Notes: a model not told the origin generated them from the letters alone. 15,712 bases of DNA from Coriobacteriaceae bacterium AM113-163 (GCA_027673765.1 JAQDWB010000030.1:1-15712); one strand, 5' to 3'; numbered from the stretch's first letter, positions 7,681 through 14,290 are shown. Made by a program: numbers and translations.

Positions 7681-7713
7681 CACCACAAAGGGGACAGGCG
7701 CCTTCGTGGTGGT
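7681..7713. repeat. Palindromic element with a GGGGACAGG core
   Basis: CCACCACAAAGG (7681-7692) and CCTTCGTGGTGG (7702-7713) are inverted repeats with one mismatch, around a core GGGGACAGGCG. It has no T-run and stands 19 nt after the pst terminator. From memory of high-GC bacterial genomes the GGGGACAGG palindrome type recurs as a REP-like intergenic repeat, but I cannot confirm that here. A related GGGGAC palindrome lies at 10433-10460. Confidence 0.5.
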
Positions 7714-7773
7714 TTGGGGTGGGGCTCGCTGCTATCATGGACAACGTTGAATTTCTACGAAGGAGCAGGGCAT

Positions 7774-9633
7774 ATGGCGATTCTTTTGGGATGCGATTCC
7801 ATCAGCCTAGAGTTTCCCACCAAGCATATTTTCGATAGCGTGACGCTCGGCGTGGGCGAGGGCGACCGCATTGGTATTGTCGGTAAAAACGGCGACGGCA
7901 AGTCGACGCTGCTGAGCGTGCTCGCCGGCACGCTGGAACCCGACGACGGACGCGTGACGCACCGCCGCGGCACCACGATCGGACTGCTCGGCCAAAAGGA
8001 CCAGCTTGTCGACACCGATACCGTGCATCATGCCGTTGTGGGCGACACGCCCGAGTACGAGTGGGCCTCGAGCCCCCGCACGCGCCAGATCCTGGCCGGT
8101 CTTATTAGTGATGTGCCCTGGGAGGGTACGGTGGGCGAGCTTTCGGGCGGCCAGCGCCGTCGCGTGGACCTCGCGCGCCTGCTGATCGGCGACTACGACG
8201 TGCTCATGCTCGACGAGCCCACCAACCACCTGGACATGCGCACCATCAACTGGCTCGCGCGTCACTTAAAGGCCCGCTGGCAGCGCGGTCAGGGCGCCAT
8301 GCTCGTGGTCACGCACGACCGCTGGTTCTTGGACGAGGTCTGCACCAGCATGTGGGAGGTCCACGACGGCCAGGTCGATCCCTTCGAGGGCGGCTACTCC
8401 GCATATATCCTGCAGCGCGTGGAGCGCGACCGCATGGCCGCGGTTACCGAGGAACGCCGTCGCAACATGGCGCGCAAGGAGCTCGCGTGGTTGAGCCGCG
8501 GCGCCCAGGCCCGTTCCACCAAGCCCAAGTTTCGCGTTGAGGCTGCTCGCGAGCTGATCGCCGACGTGCCGCCCGTGCGTGACGAGCTGGAGCTCAAGCG
8601 CCTGGCCGTGAGCCGCCTGGGCAAGCAGGTTATCGATGTGGTCGACGTGGATGCCGGCTATGCGGATACCGATGGCGCGCCCAAGCAGGTGCTCTCCGAC
8701 GTGACCTGGCTCATTGGTGCGGGCGATCGCTATGGTCTTTTGGGCGAGAACGGCGCCGGCAAGTCCACACTGCTCGACGTGATTCAGGGCAAGATCGCGC
8801 CCCTGCGCGGTCGCGTGAAGATTGGCCAGACGGTGCGCTTTGGCGTGCTGTCGCAGCAGCTCGAGGAGCTCGAGCCCTACATGGGTGACACGATCCGCGA
8901 GGTTCTGAGCAATTATAAGAAGTATTACGTCATCGACGGCAAGGAGACCTCGCCCGAGAAGCTTTGCGAGCGCCTGGGCTTTACGACCCAGCAGCTCTGG
9001 AGCCGCATCGGCGATCTTTCGGGCGGCCAGCGCCGTCGCCTGTCGCTGCTGCTGACGATCCTGGACGAGCCCAACGTGCTTATCCTGGACGAGCCGGGCA
9101 ACGACTTGGATACCGACATGCTGGCGATTGTCGAGGACCTGCTCGACGGCTGGCCGGGCACGCTGATCCTGGTGACGCACGACCGCTTCTTGATGGAGCG
9201 CGTGACCGACCAGCAGTGGGCGCTGCTTGACGGTCATCTGACGCATATGCCCGGCGGCGTCGACCAGTACCTGCGCCTGTGCAACGCCACGGCCGAGGGC
9301 GAGCCCGTGGGCGCGCCGAGCGCCAAGACCGGCACGTTCGACACCGGCGCCGCAGCGGTTGCGGCCGAAAAGCCCAAGTCGAGCGGCCAGCCCAATGGCC
9401 TTTCCAACGCCGAGCGCCAGAAGCTCCGCCGCGAGGTGAGCTCGCTCGAGCGCAAGATGGAGACGCAGCGCGCCCGCGTGGAGGAGGCCGAGGCCGCCAT
9501 GGCCCAGGTCGATCCCACCAACTACACGGCGCTGGGCGAGCAGCAGGCAAAGATCGACGAGGCCCATGCCGCCATGGACGAGCTGGAGATGGCGTGGCTC
9601 GAGGCGAGCGAAAAGCTCGAGGGCGAGGAGTAA
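7774..9633 (+). CDS. ABC-F ATPase, Uup-like
   Basis: This 619-residue soluble protein has two ABC ATPase domains and no membrane segment, so it is an ABC-F protein that acts on the ribosome rather than a transporter. Domain 1 has Walker A GKNGDGKST (37-45), LSGGQ (123-127) and Walker B DVLMLDEPTNHLD (142-154). Domain 2 has GENGAGKST (324-332), LSGGQ (415-419), Walker B NVLILDEPGNDLD and H469 in VTHDR. The basic linker (about 215-262, with RKELAWLSRGAQARSTK) and the charged C-terminal coiled coil (about 544-618) are typical of the Uup branch. In the second domain the usual EPTN is EPGN. The ATG 7774 has AAGGAG 8 nt upstream; longer frames have no ribosome site. The Cof gene follows after 6 nt, so the two are co-transcribed. 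Confidence 0.92.
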   Translation: MAILLGCDSISLEFPTKHIFDSVTLGVGEGDRIGIVGKNGDGKSTLLSVLAGTLEPDDGRVTHRRGTTIGLLGQKDQLVDTDTVHHAVVGDTPEYEWASSPRTRQILAGLISDVPWEGTVGELSGGQRRRVDLARLLIGDYDVLMLDEPTNHLDMRTINWLARHLKARWQRGQGAMLVVTHDRWFLDEVCTSMWEVHDGQVDPFEGGYSAYILQRVERDRMAAVTEERRRNMARKELAWLSRGAQARSTKPKFRVEAARELIADVPPVRDELELKRLAVSRLGKQVIDVVDVDAGYADTDGAPKQVLSDVTWLIGAGDRYGLLGENGAGKSTLLDVIQGKIAPLRGRVKIGQTVRFGVLSQQLEELEPYMGDTIREVLSNYKKYYVIDGKETSPEKLCERLGFTTQQLWSRIGDLSGGQRRRLSLLLTILDEPNVLILDEPGNDLDTDMLAIVEDLLDGWPGTLILVTHDRFLMERVTDQQWALLDGHLTHMPGGVDQYLRLCNATAEGEPVGAPSAKTGTFDTGAAAVAAEKPKSSGQPNGLSNAERQKLRREVSSLERKMETQRARVEEAEAAMAQVDPTNYTALGEQQAKIDEAHAAMDELEMAWLEASEKLEGEE

Positions 9634-9639
9634 ACGAGG

Positions 9640-10410
9640 ATGATCAAAGCCGCGTTTTTCGATATCGACGGCACGCTGCTGAGCTTTAAGACCCATCGGA
9701 TTCCGGCGTCGGCGCAGCAGGTGCTCGACAGCTTTCACGAGCGGGGGATTGCGTGCGTGATCGCCACGGGCCGTCCGACCTACCAGATGCCGGACTGGCT
9801 GTTCGACTTGGGCTGGGATGCGTACATTACGCTCTCGGGCCAGCACTGTTTTGATGCCGAGGGCGTCTACCGTAGCTGCCCGATTGACCCGGACGACGTT
9901 GCGGTGATTGTGGACCAGGTGGCCGAGGGGTGCTACGACTCGCTGTGCATGCAGGGCGAGAACTCGTTTGTGAACCGCCTGTCCGAGCGCGTGGTGACGG
10001 CCGGCAGCAACGCGGGGATTGTCTACCACGAGGAACCGTTTGAGCATGCCTTCGATGCGCCGGTCTACCAGTTCTGCGCCTTTGTGGACCCTGCCGACGA
10101 ACATATCGTGACCGACGCGGTGTCGCATTCTCTCACTACGCGCTGGTGTGATTTGTTCTGCGACATTATCCCTGCCAACGGCGGTAAGGACCTGGGTGTC
10201 GCGGCGACGCTGGAACGCCTGGGTGTCGACGCGAGCGAGGCGATTGCCTTTGGCGACGGCGAGAACGACCTGTCGATGTTCTCGGCCGTGGGCACAAGTG
10301 TGGCCATGGGCAACGCGCAGGAGACCGTGAAAGCTGCAGCGACCTATGTGACGACCGCCGTGGATGACGACGGCATCTACAACGCCGCCAAGCACTTTGG
10401 GCTGATGTAA
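9640..10410 (+). CDS. Cof-type HAD-IIB phosphatase
   Basis: This 256-residue cytoplasmic hydrolase belongs to the Cof/HAD-IIB group, which removes phosphate from sugar phosphates, nucleotides or cofactors. Motif I is FDIDGT with D8 and D10, motif II is IATGRP with T43, K183 provides motif III in NGGKDLG, and motif IV is AFGDGENDLSM with D206 and D210. The C2-type cap lies between motifs II and III (about 80-175). AMGNAQETVKAAATYVT, close to the C-terminus, is a family signature. It has a ribosome site overlapping the end of the ABC-F gene, which puts it in the same operon. The substrate is unknown, and the neighbour gives no clear hint. Confidence 0.92.
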   Translation: MIKAAFFDIDGTLLSFKTHRIPASAQQVLDSFHERGIACVIATGRPTYQMPDWLFDLGWDAYITLSGQHCFDAEGVYRSCPIDPDDVAVIVDQVAEGCYDSLCMQGENSFVNRLSERVVTAGSNAGIVYHEEPFEHAFDAPVYQFCAFVDPADEHIVTDAVSHSLTTRWCDLFCDIIPANGGKDLGVAATLERLGVDASEAIAFGDGENDLSMFSAVGTSVAMGNAQETVKAAATYVTTAVDDDGIYNAAKHFGLM

Positions 10411-10432
10411 CTGCGGGCCGGCACCCGGCGCC

Positions 10433-10469
10433 TGGGGACACTCCTTGCGGGGCGTCCCCATTTTGTTTT
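10433..10469 (+). terminator. Terminator-like palindrome after the Cof gene
   Basis: TGGGGAC (10433-10439) pairs with GTCCCCA (10454-10460). Inside, CTCC (10441-10444) pairs with GGGG (10449-10452) around the tetraloop TTGC, with an A/C mismatch between the stems. TTTTGTTTT follows. It probably ends the ABC-F/Cof transcript, and shares a GGGGAC core with the palindrome at 7681-7713. Confidence 0.65.
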
Positions 10470-10493
10470 CGTCCCGCACGTTTTGTGAAACAC

Positions 10494-10559
10494 GGCTAAC
10501 TTTTAGGCAAAGTAGTAAGACATGGGCAACTTTTGCGGTAAAGTAAATCAAGCAAAAGT
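10494..10559 (+). promoter_or_regulatory. Repeated dyad sites upstream of the DtxR-family gene
   Basis: AACTTTT occurs at 10498-10504 and again exactly 30 nt later at 10528-10534. Each copy is part of an ACTTT-N5/6-AAAGT dyad (10499-10513 and 10529-10544). The first copy also lies in GGCTAACTTTTAGGC (10494-10508), which is nearly palindromic and resembles DtxR/IdeR half-sites (TTAGG-type). In addition ACTTTTGC (10529-10536) is perfectly inverted at 10552-10559 (GCAAAAGT). These are good candidates for operators bound by the regulator encoded just downstream (autoregulation). No consensus promoter could be assigned. Confidence 0.5.
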
Positions 10560-10598
10560 ATCCAAAGGCTAACTAGAAGCCATCGCGAAAGGCGGCCC

Positions 10599-10976
10599 AT
10601 GGCCCTGCGTGAATCCGGAGAAGACTATCTCGAATCGATCTACGTTCTATCGGAACGTCAGGGCATCGTGCGCTCGATCGACGTTGCCGAATACTTGGGC
10701 GTAACCAAAGCAAGCGTCTCTAAAGCCATGGCGGCCTTGGAGAGCACCGGCTACGTGGAGATGGGCAAACGCGACGTGCATCTGACGGAACGCGGTCTTG
10801 AGGTTGCCCGTCAAATGTGGGAGCGCCACTGCTTTTTCGTGGGGCTGCTGGAGGATGCGGGTGTTTCGGCTGAGGTCGCGTCGCAAGAGGGCTGCCACAT
10901 GGAGCACTGCCTGAGCGAGGAAAGCTTTGAGAAGCTGAGGGCGATGCTGGGACGGGACAGCGACCGGGACCAGTAG
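10599..10976 (+). CDS. DtxR/MntR-family metal-dependent transcriptional regulator
   Basis: This 125-residue protein has the N-terminal winged helix of the DtxR family (about 5-65, opening with ESGEDYLESIYVL and recognition helix near TKASVSKAMAAL) and the dimerisation domain (about 66-120). It lacks the C-terminal SH3-like domain, as MntR-type members do. Candidate metal ligands are D9, H77 and the cluster EGCHMEHCLS with C99, E102 and H103. The C-x2-E-H spacing follows DtxR/IdeR (C102, E105, H106) more than Bacillus MntR, so iron or manganese sensing cannot be settled. ATG 10599 has GAAAGGCGG upstream. Repeated dyads at 10494-10559 are likely its own operators. No iron or manganese transporter gene adjoins it; the next gene is a convergent zinc/cadmium-type ATPase. 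Confidence 0.88.
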   Translation: MALRESGEDYLESIYVLSERQGIVRSIDVAEYLGVTKASVSKAMAALESTGYVEMGKRDVHLTERGLEVARQMWERHCFFVGLLEDAGVSAEVASQEGCHMEHCLSEESFEKLRAMLGRDSDRDQ

Positions 10977-11054
10977 CCCCGCCAACCAAGTCCAACTCAG
11001 ACAAGGAACCCCGCCAGCAAGCGATGCCCAAGAACCGCCAGCAACGTTACCGCA

Positions 11055-11184
11055 GGCCGGGACCGGGCTTGGTTTTTGAAAACACTCCGCAGACCAGAAG
11101 CGCCCCCGTTCGTAGCTCCGAAGGAGCAGAACGGGGGCGCTTCATTGGTCGAGGACGTTTTCAAAACCAAGCCCGGTCCCGGCC
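11055..11184. repeat. Nested palindrome of about 130 nt between convergent genes
   Basis: Outer arms 11055-11083 and 11157-11184 pair over 28 positions with one bulged T. Inside, GACCA (11092-11096) pairs with TGGTC (11146-11150), then two perfect 15-nt arms (11097-11111 and 11129-11143), and at the tip GCTCC-GAA-GGAGC (11115-11127). The whole can fold as one long interrupted hairpin. It lies between the DtxR gene (plus) and the ATPase gene (minus), where a bidirectional terminator is expected, but no T-run follows either outer arm. The size and perfection are more than termination needs. Confidence 0.85.
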
Positions 11185-11200
11185 GGAGGGACCACAGGCG

Positions 11201-13153
11201 CTACAGGTTCTTGACACCCATCGCGCGCATGGCGTTCAGGATAGCGATGATCGCCACGCCTACGTCGCCAAAGACGGCAAGCCACATATTGGCGATACCC
11301 AGCGCTGCCAGCACAAGGATCAGCAGCTTAATGCCCAGCGCAAAGATTATGTTCTGCCAAACAATCGACATGGTCTTGCGCGCCACGCGGATCGCGCGGG
11401 AAATGTTGGACGGCTTGTCGTCCATCAGCACCACGTCGGCGGCCTCGATCGCGGCGTCGGAGCCCATGGCGCCCATGGCAATGCCCACATCGGCGCGCGT
11501 AAGCACAGGAGCGTCGTTGATACCGTCGCCGACAAAGGCGAGCTTGCCCTTGCCACTTTCGGCCGCGAGTAGCGCCTCAACGCGCTCGACCTTGTCGCCC
11601 GGCAGGAGCTGCGCGTGGAACTCGTCGAGACCGAGTTGCTTGGCCACAGACGCTGCAACCTCCTCGCGGTCGCCCGTGAGCATGACGGTGCGGTTGATAC
11701 CGGCGGCATGCAGGTCGCGAATCGTTTGCTCCGCATCGGCCTTAACGGTGTCTGCAATCACGATGTGGCCGGCGTACACGCCGTCAACGAGCACGTGGAG
11801 GATCGTGCCGACAACCTCACAGTCCGGTGCTTCAACGCCGGCCGCGGCGAGCATTTTGGCGTTGCCAACGACGACGTGCTTGCCGTCGATGGTTGCCGTC
11901 ACGCCGTGGCCCGCGTCGTTGGCGGAGTCGCTCACGCGCTTGGGGTCGACCTCGCCCTGGTAGGCGTCGCGCACGGACTGCGCGATGGGGTGATCGGAGA
12001 ACGACTCAGCAAGGGCTGCGACTTCGAGCAGCGACTGCTCGGTATAGCCAGCCTCGGGGTGCACCGCGACGACTGAGAACGTGCCGTTGGTGAGGGTGCC
12101 CGTTTTGTCGAAGACGATGGTGTCCACGTCGGCGAGCGTCTCGAGGTAGTTGGAGCCCTTGATGAGAACGCCCAGCTTGGACGCGCCGCCGATGCCGCCA
12201 AAGAAACTCAACGGTACGCTGATCACGAGGGCGCACGGGCAGCTGACGACCAGGAAGGTCAGGCCGCGCAGGATCCAATCGGACCAAGCGCCAGTCACCA
12301 GGCCGCCGCCAAGCGCGAGCACCGCGGCAGCGCCAGTGACGGCGGGGGTGTAGACGCGGGCAAAGCGCGTGATGAAGTTCTCGGTGCGCGCCTTCTTTTC
12401 GCTGGCGTTTTCTACGAGCTCCAGGACGCGCGCGACGGTGGACTCGCCAAAGGGCTTGGTGGTGCGCACGTGGATGAGCCCCGTCATGTTGATGCAGCCG
12501 CTGATGATATCGTCGCCGGACTTGGCGGGGCGGGGGACTGACTCGCCCGTGAGCGCGGCGGTGTCGAGCTGGGTTTCGCCCTCGACGATGACGCCGTCGA
12601 TAGGCACGCGCTCGCCGGGCTTGACCACGATCACGGTGCCCACGGCGATGTCATCGGGGAAGACCTGCTCGAGTGTGCCGTCGGGTTGCTCGACGTTAGC
12701 ATAGTCGGGCGCGATGTCCATCATGGCACTGATCGACTTGCGGCTCTTGCCCACGGCGTATGCCTGGAACAGCTCGCCGACCTGGTAGAACAGCATGACG
12801 GCGGCGCCTTCGGCCATGTGCGGGTCGGTATCGGGGAAGAGCACCATGGCAAACGCGCCGATGGTCGCGACGGCCATAAGGAAACTCTCGTCGAAGGCCT
12901 TGCCGCGGCGGATGTTATTGAATGCCTTTTGCAGCACGTCGTAGCCGGCAATTAGGAACGGCACCAGGAACAGCGCGAAGCTGGCGTAGATGTCACCCGG
13001 GGTGCCGAATGCGGCGGTGAGGGCACCGAGCTCATCGAGGGCGTACACCACGGCAAAAATGCCCAGCGCTACCAGGATACGGTTGCGCTTATGCTCAAGA
13101 GACTCTTTCTTCTTGCGCTTCTTCTTTTTCTTTTTGGGGTCGGCAGTGGCCAT
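11201..13153 (-). CDS. P1B-2 type heavy-metal (Zn/Cd/Pb) exporting ATPase
   Basis: This 650-residue membrane ATPase most likely exports Zn2+, Cd2+ or Pb2+, like ZntA/CadA. The actuator motif is LTGES (201-205). The metal-site motif CPC (305-307) lies in VSCPCALVISVPLSFFGG, a form typical of zinc/cadmium rather than copper pumps. Phosphorylation occurs at D349 in DKTGT, with HP at 388-389, TGD at 493-495 and GDGINDAP at 542-549. The last helix has D630 in WLAVFGD, matching the zinc-site aspartate of ZntA. No HMA domain precedes the first helix; instead there is a lysine-rich tail (KKKKKKRKKK, 7-16). ATG 13153 has GGGAGGAT nine nt upstream. A diverged copy of the repressor operator covers its likely promoter, and the HMA protein is encoded upstream. 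Confidence 0.94.
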   Translation of the reverse strand: MATADPKKKKKKRKKKESLEHKRNRILVALGIFAVVYALDELGALTAAFGTPGDIYASFALFLVPFLIAGYDVLQKAFNNIRRGKAFDESFLMAVATIGAFAMVLFPDTDPHMAEGAAVMLFYQVGELFQAYAVGKSRKSISAMMDIAPDYANVEQPDGTLEQVFPDDIAVGTVIVVKPGERVPIDGVIVEGETQLDTAALTGESVPRPAKSGDDIISGCINMTGLIHVRTTKPFGESTVARVLELVENASEKKARTENFITRFARVYTPAVTGAAAVLALGGGLVTGAWSDWILRGLTFLVVSCPCALVISVPLSFFGGIGGASKLGVLIKGSNYLETLADVDTIVFDKTGTLTNGTFSVVAVHPEAGYTEQSLLEVAALAESFSDHPIAQSVRDAYQGEVDPKRVSDSANDAGHGVTATIDGKHVVVGNAKMLAAAGVEAPDCEVVGTILHVLVDGVYAGHIVIADTVKADAEQTIRDLHAAGINRTVMLTGDREEVAASVAKQLGLDEFHAQLLPGDKVERVEALLAAESGKGKLAFVGDGINDAPVLTRADVGIAMGAMGSDAAIEAADVVLMDDKPSNISRAIRVARKTMSIVWQNIIFALGIKLLILVLAALGIANMWLAVFGDVGVAIIAILNAMRAMGVKNL

Positions 13154-13175
13154 GACTCGTATCCTCCCATTTGAA

Positions 13176-13222
13176 TGTATGAACACTCACTCATATAAAA
13201 TCGCGGATAAAGGCCGCGGCAA
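13176..13222 (-). promoter_or_regulatory. Operator and probable promoter of the metal ATPase gene
   Basis: The stretch 13176-13198 matches the operator upstream of the repressor gene at 18 of 23 positions, sharing ATGAACA-N4-CTCATATAA with the same spacing. On the minus strand a plausible promoter is TTGCCG (13222-13217), N17, TTTATA (13199-13194), so the operator covers the -10. This lets the ATPase be controlled directly by the SmtB-like repressor apart from read-through. The operator match is firm; the -35 is weak. Confidence 0.75.
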
Positions 13223-13232
13223 GCGCGGCCTT
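13210..13232 (-). terminator. Hairpin between the HMA gene and the ATPase gene
   Basis: AAGGCCGCG (13210-13218) and CGCGGCCTT (13224-13232) are perfect inverted repeats with a 5-nt loop. Read on the minus strand it follows the HMA stop by about 20 nt, but only a broken T-tract comes after (TTTATCC...TTTT). It is probably a partial terminator or processing site, lowering read-through from the repressor promoter into the ATPase gene. Confidence 0.5.
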
Positions 13233-13253
13233 GCAGGTTGGCGTAAACCTGGG

Positions 13254-13472
13254 CTAGAGAATGATCTCGCAGTCCGGCTCGGTGTCGGCCGTAAACTCTA
13301 CAACGCGGTTGAGCACCTCGTCGAACTCGGCGTCGTCGGCCTCGAGCGTCAGCTTCTGGGTCATAAAGTTGACCGAAACGGACTTGACGCCCTCGAGTTT
13401 GGCCAGCTCGTCCTGGAGCTCGCGAGCGCAGTTGGCGCAGTCGATCTCGTCGAGCTTAAACTGCTTTTTCAT
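13254..13472 (-). CDS. Stand-alone HMA domain protein (metal chaperone-like)
   Basis: This 72-residue protein is a single heavy-metal-associated domain. The metal site is EIDCANCA with C12 and C15, in the form (DCxxC, with the Asp next to the first Cys) seen in N-terminal domains of zinc/cadmium ATPases rather than in copper chaperones, which usually have MxCxxC. The predicted beta-alpha-beta-beta-alpha-beta order fits the whole length. It ends in DCEIIL, giving a third Cys, C68. ATG 13472 follows a good GGAAAGGAA ribosome site. It lies between the repressor gene (63 nt upstream) and the ATPase gene, whose product lacks this domain, so it probably delivers metal to that pump or regulates it. 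That partnership is inferred from context. Confidence 0.88.
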   Translation of the reverse strand: MKKQFKLDEIDCANCARELQDELAKLEGVKSVSVNFMTQKLTLEADDAEFDEVLNRVVEFTADTEPDCEIIL

Positions 13473-13535
13473 GGTGGGTTCCTTTCCTTGTTTTTGCGGC
13501 TTGGGTGCAGGCCGCGCTGGTACCGTGGTTGGTTG

Positions 13536-13901
13536 CTATTCGCAGATATGGCTCATGCCCTGGTTGAGCATGGTGTAGACGTGATCGTCGGCAAGCGAGT
13601 AGAGGATGTTGCGGCCGTCGCGGCGGAACTTGACCAGGTGCGACTGCTTAAGCGTGCGCAGCTGGTGCGACACCGCGGACTGCGAAGTCTCGGTCGCTTC
13701 GGCGATGTCTGCCACGCAGAGCTCGCGGCCCATGAGAGCGTAGAGGATCTTGATGCGCGTGGTGTCGCTGAAGACCTTGAACAGGTCGGCGAGGTCGTAG
13801 AGAAGCTCCTCGTCGGGAAGGTCCTCGGGCGAGCAGGTGGTGGGGATTGCGGGTTCGGTGGCCTCGATGTCGGGTTTCGTTTCATCAACGCGGATGCTCA
13901 T
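13536..13901 (-). CDS. SmtB/ArsR-family metal-sensing repressor
   Basis: This 121-residue winged-helix protein is an ArsR/SmtB-type repressor that leaves DNA when it binds metal. The recognition helix is in TSQSAVSHQLRTLKQ (72-86). The alpha-5 zinc site of SmtB/CzrA is complete: D105, H107, H118 and E121 with exact D-x-H-x10-H-x2-E spacing. The alpha-3N site is also suggested by C62 and D65 in ELCVAD, with C23 in the N-terminal arm, so two metal sites may exist as in SmtB. Its length is typical. ATG 13901 follows GAAAGGAT. It is the first gene of the metal block and is preceded by two facing operators and a near-consensus promoter, so it represses itself. Zinc is the best guess; cadmium, lead or cobalt are also possible. 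Confidence 0.93.
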   Translation of the reverse strand: MSIRVDETKPDIEATEPAIPTTCSPEDLPDEELLYDLADLFKVFSDTTRIKILYALMGRELCVADIAEATETSQSAVSHQLRTLKQSHLVKFRRDGRNILYSLADDHVYTMLNQGMSHICE

Positions 13902-13914
13902 TGCAATATCCTTT

Positions 13915-13971
13915 CATATGAACATGCGCTCATATAACTTACTTCCGATTATATGAGCGCATGTTCATATG
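13915..13971. promoter_or_regulatory. Paired inverted operators of the SmtB-like repressor
   Basis: Two 23-nt operators (13915-13937 and 13949-13971) are perfect inverted copies of each other with an 11-nt spacer, so their centres lie 34 nt apart. Each is itself partly palindromic (ATATGAAC... GCTCATAT), as expected of a dimer site for SmtB-type repressors (compare ATGAACA/TGTTCAT). The right copy lies within the promoter; the left one lies in the leader, close to the ribosome site. A diverged third copy is at 13176-13198. Confidence 0.88.
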
Positions 13972-13975
13972 TCAA
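13948..13975 (-). promoter_or_regulatory. Near-consensus promoter of the metal-resistance operon
   Basis: On the minus strand TTGACA (13975-13970) and TATAAT (13953-13948) are separated by 16 nt. Both hexamers match the housekeeping sigma consensus exactly. The right operator fills the spacer and part of both hexamers, so bound repressor would exclude polymerase. Transcription would begin near 13941, about 40 nt before the repressor start codon. Confidence 0.85.
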
Positions 13976-14290
13976 TACAATTTGCGTTAATTTCGATGAC
14001 TGCTTGCCGCCTCTGCGATTTTCTGCGGGTTGGGAGACATTGACGCAATGCTCGCCAACATATTTCGAGATGTTCGGCCAGCATGCTAAGAAAGCCACCT
14101 TGAGAAGCATTAGAACTGTTCATATTTGTACTTTATCGTGTTAAATACCGCGAGAATCAGTTCTTCCTCTACGGGAGTTCCTGCAGAATCAGTTTTATTG
14201 AAAGTTATATTGAGCATTGCTGCAGCCAATCTGGCACATCGGTGGCCGAATAAGTCGAAAAATGTAGGTGGACATCCGCAGAGATCGCCT
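13976..14290. other. Low-GC intergenic region with inverted coding-like motifs
   Basis: No gene can be supported with confidence. GC falls clearly below that of the flanking metal block. A minus-strand frame (14310-14110, TTG start, 66 codons) and a plus-strand frame (13953-14144) each contain a similar phrase, PPTFFDLFGH and SPTYFEMFGQ. The underlying DNA (14055-14080 plus, 14268-14243 minus) matches at 21 of 26 bases, so this is an inverted repeat pair. It may be gene debris, a repeat family, or a loop-forming element. AGAATCAGTT also occurs twice (about 14152 and 14184). Confidence 0.45.

Noticed and set aside
8266..10551. 761-codon open frame antisense to the ABC-F and Cof genes
   Set aside because: Same cause: it lies opposite two genes with complete catalytic motifs, and its own translation is Ala/His/Leu/Arg-rich with no recognisable domain.
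11201..13153. Copper-exporting ATPase (CopA) interpretation
   Set aside because: The CPC context (SCPCALVISVPLSFFGG) and D630 in the last helix are those of zinc/cadmium pumps, and the repressor has a SmtB-type zinc site.
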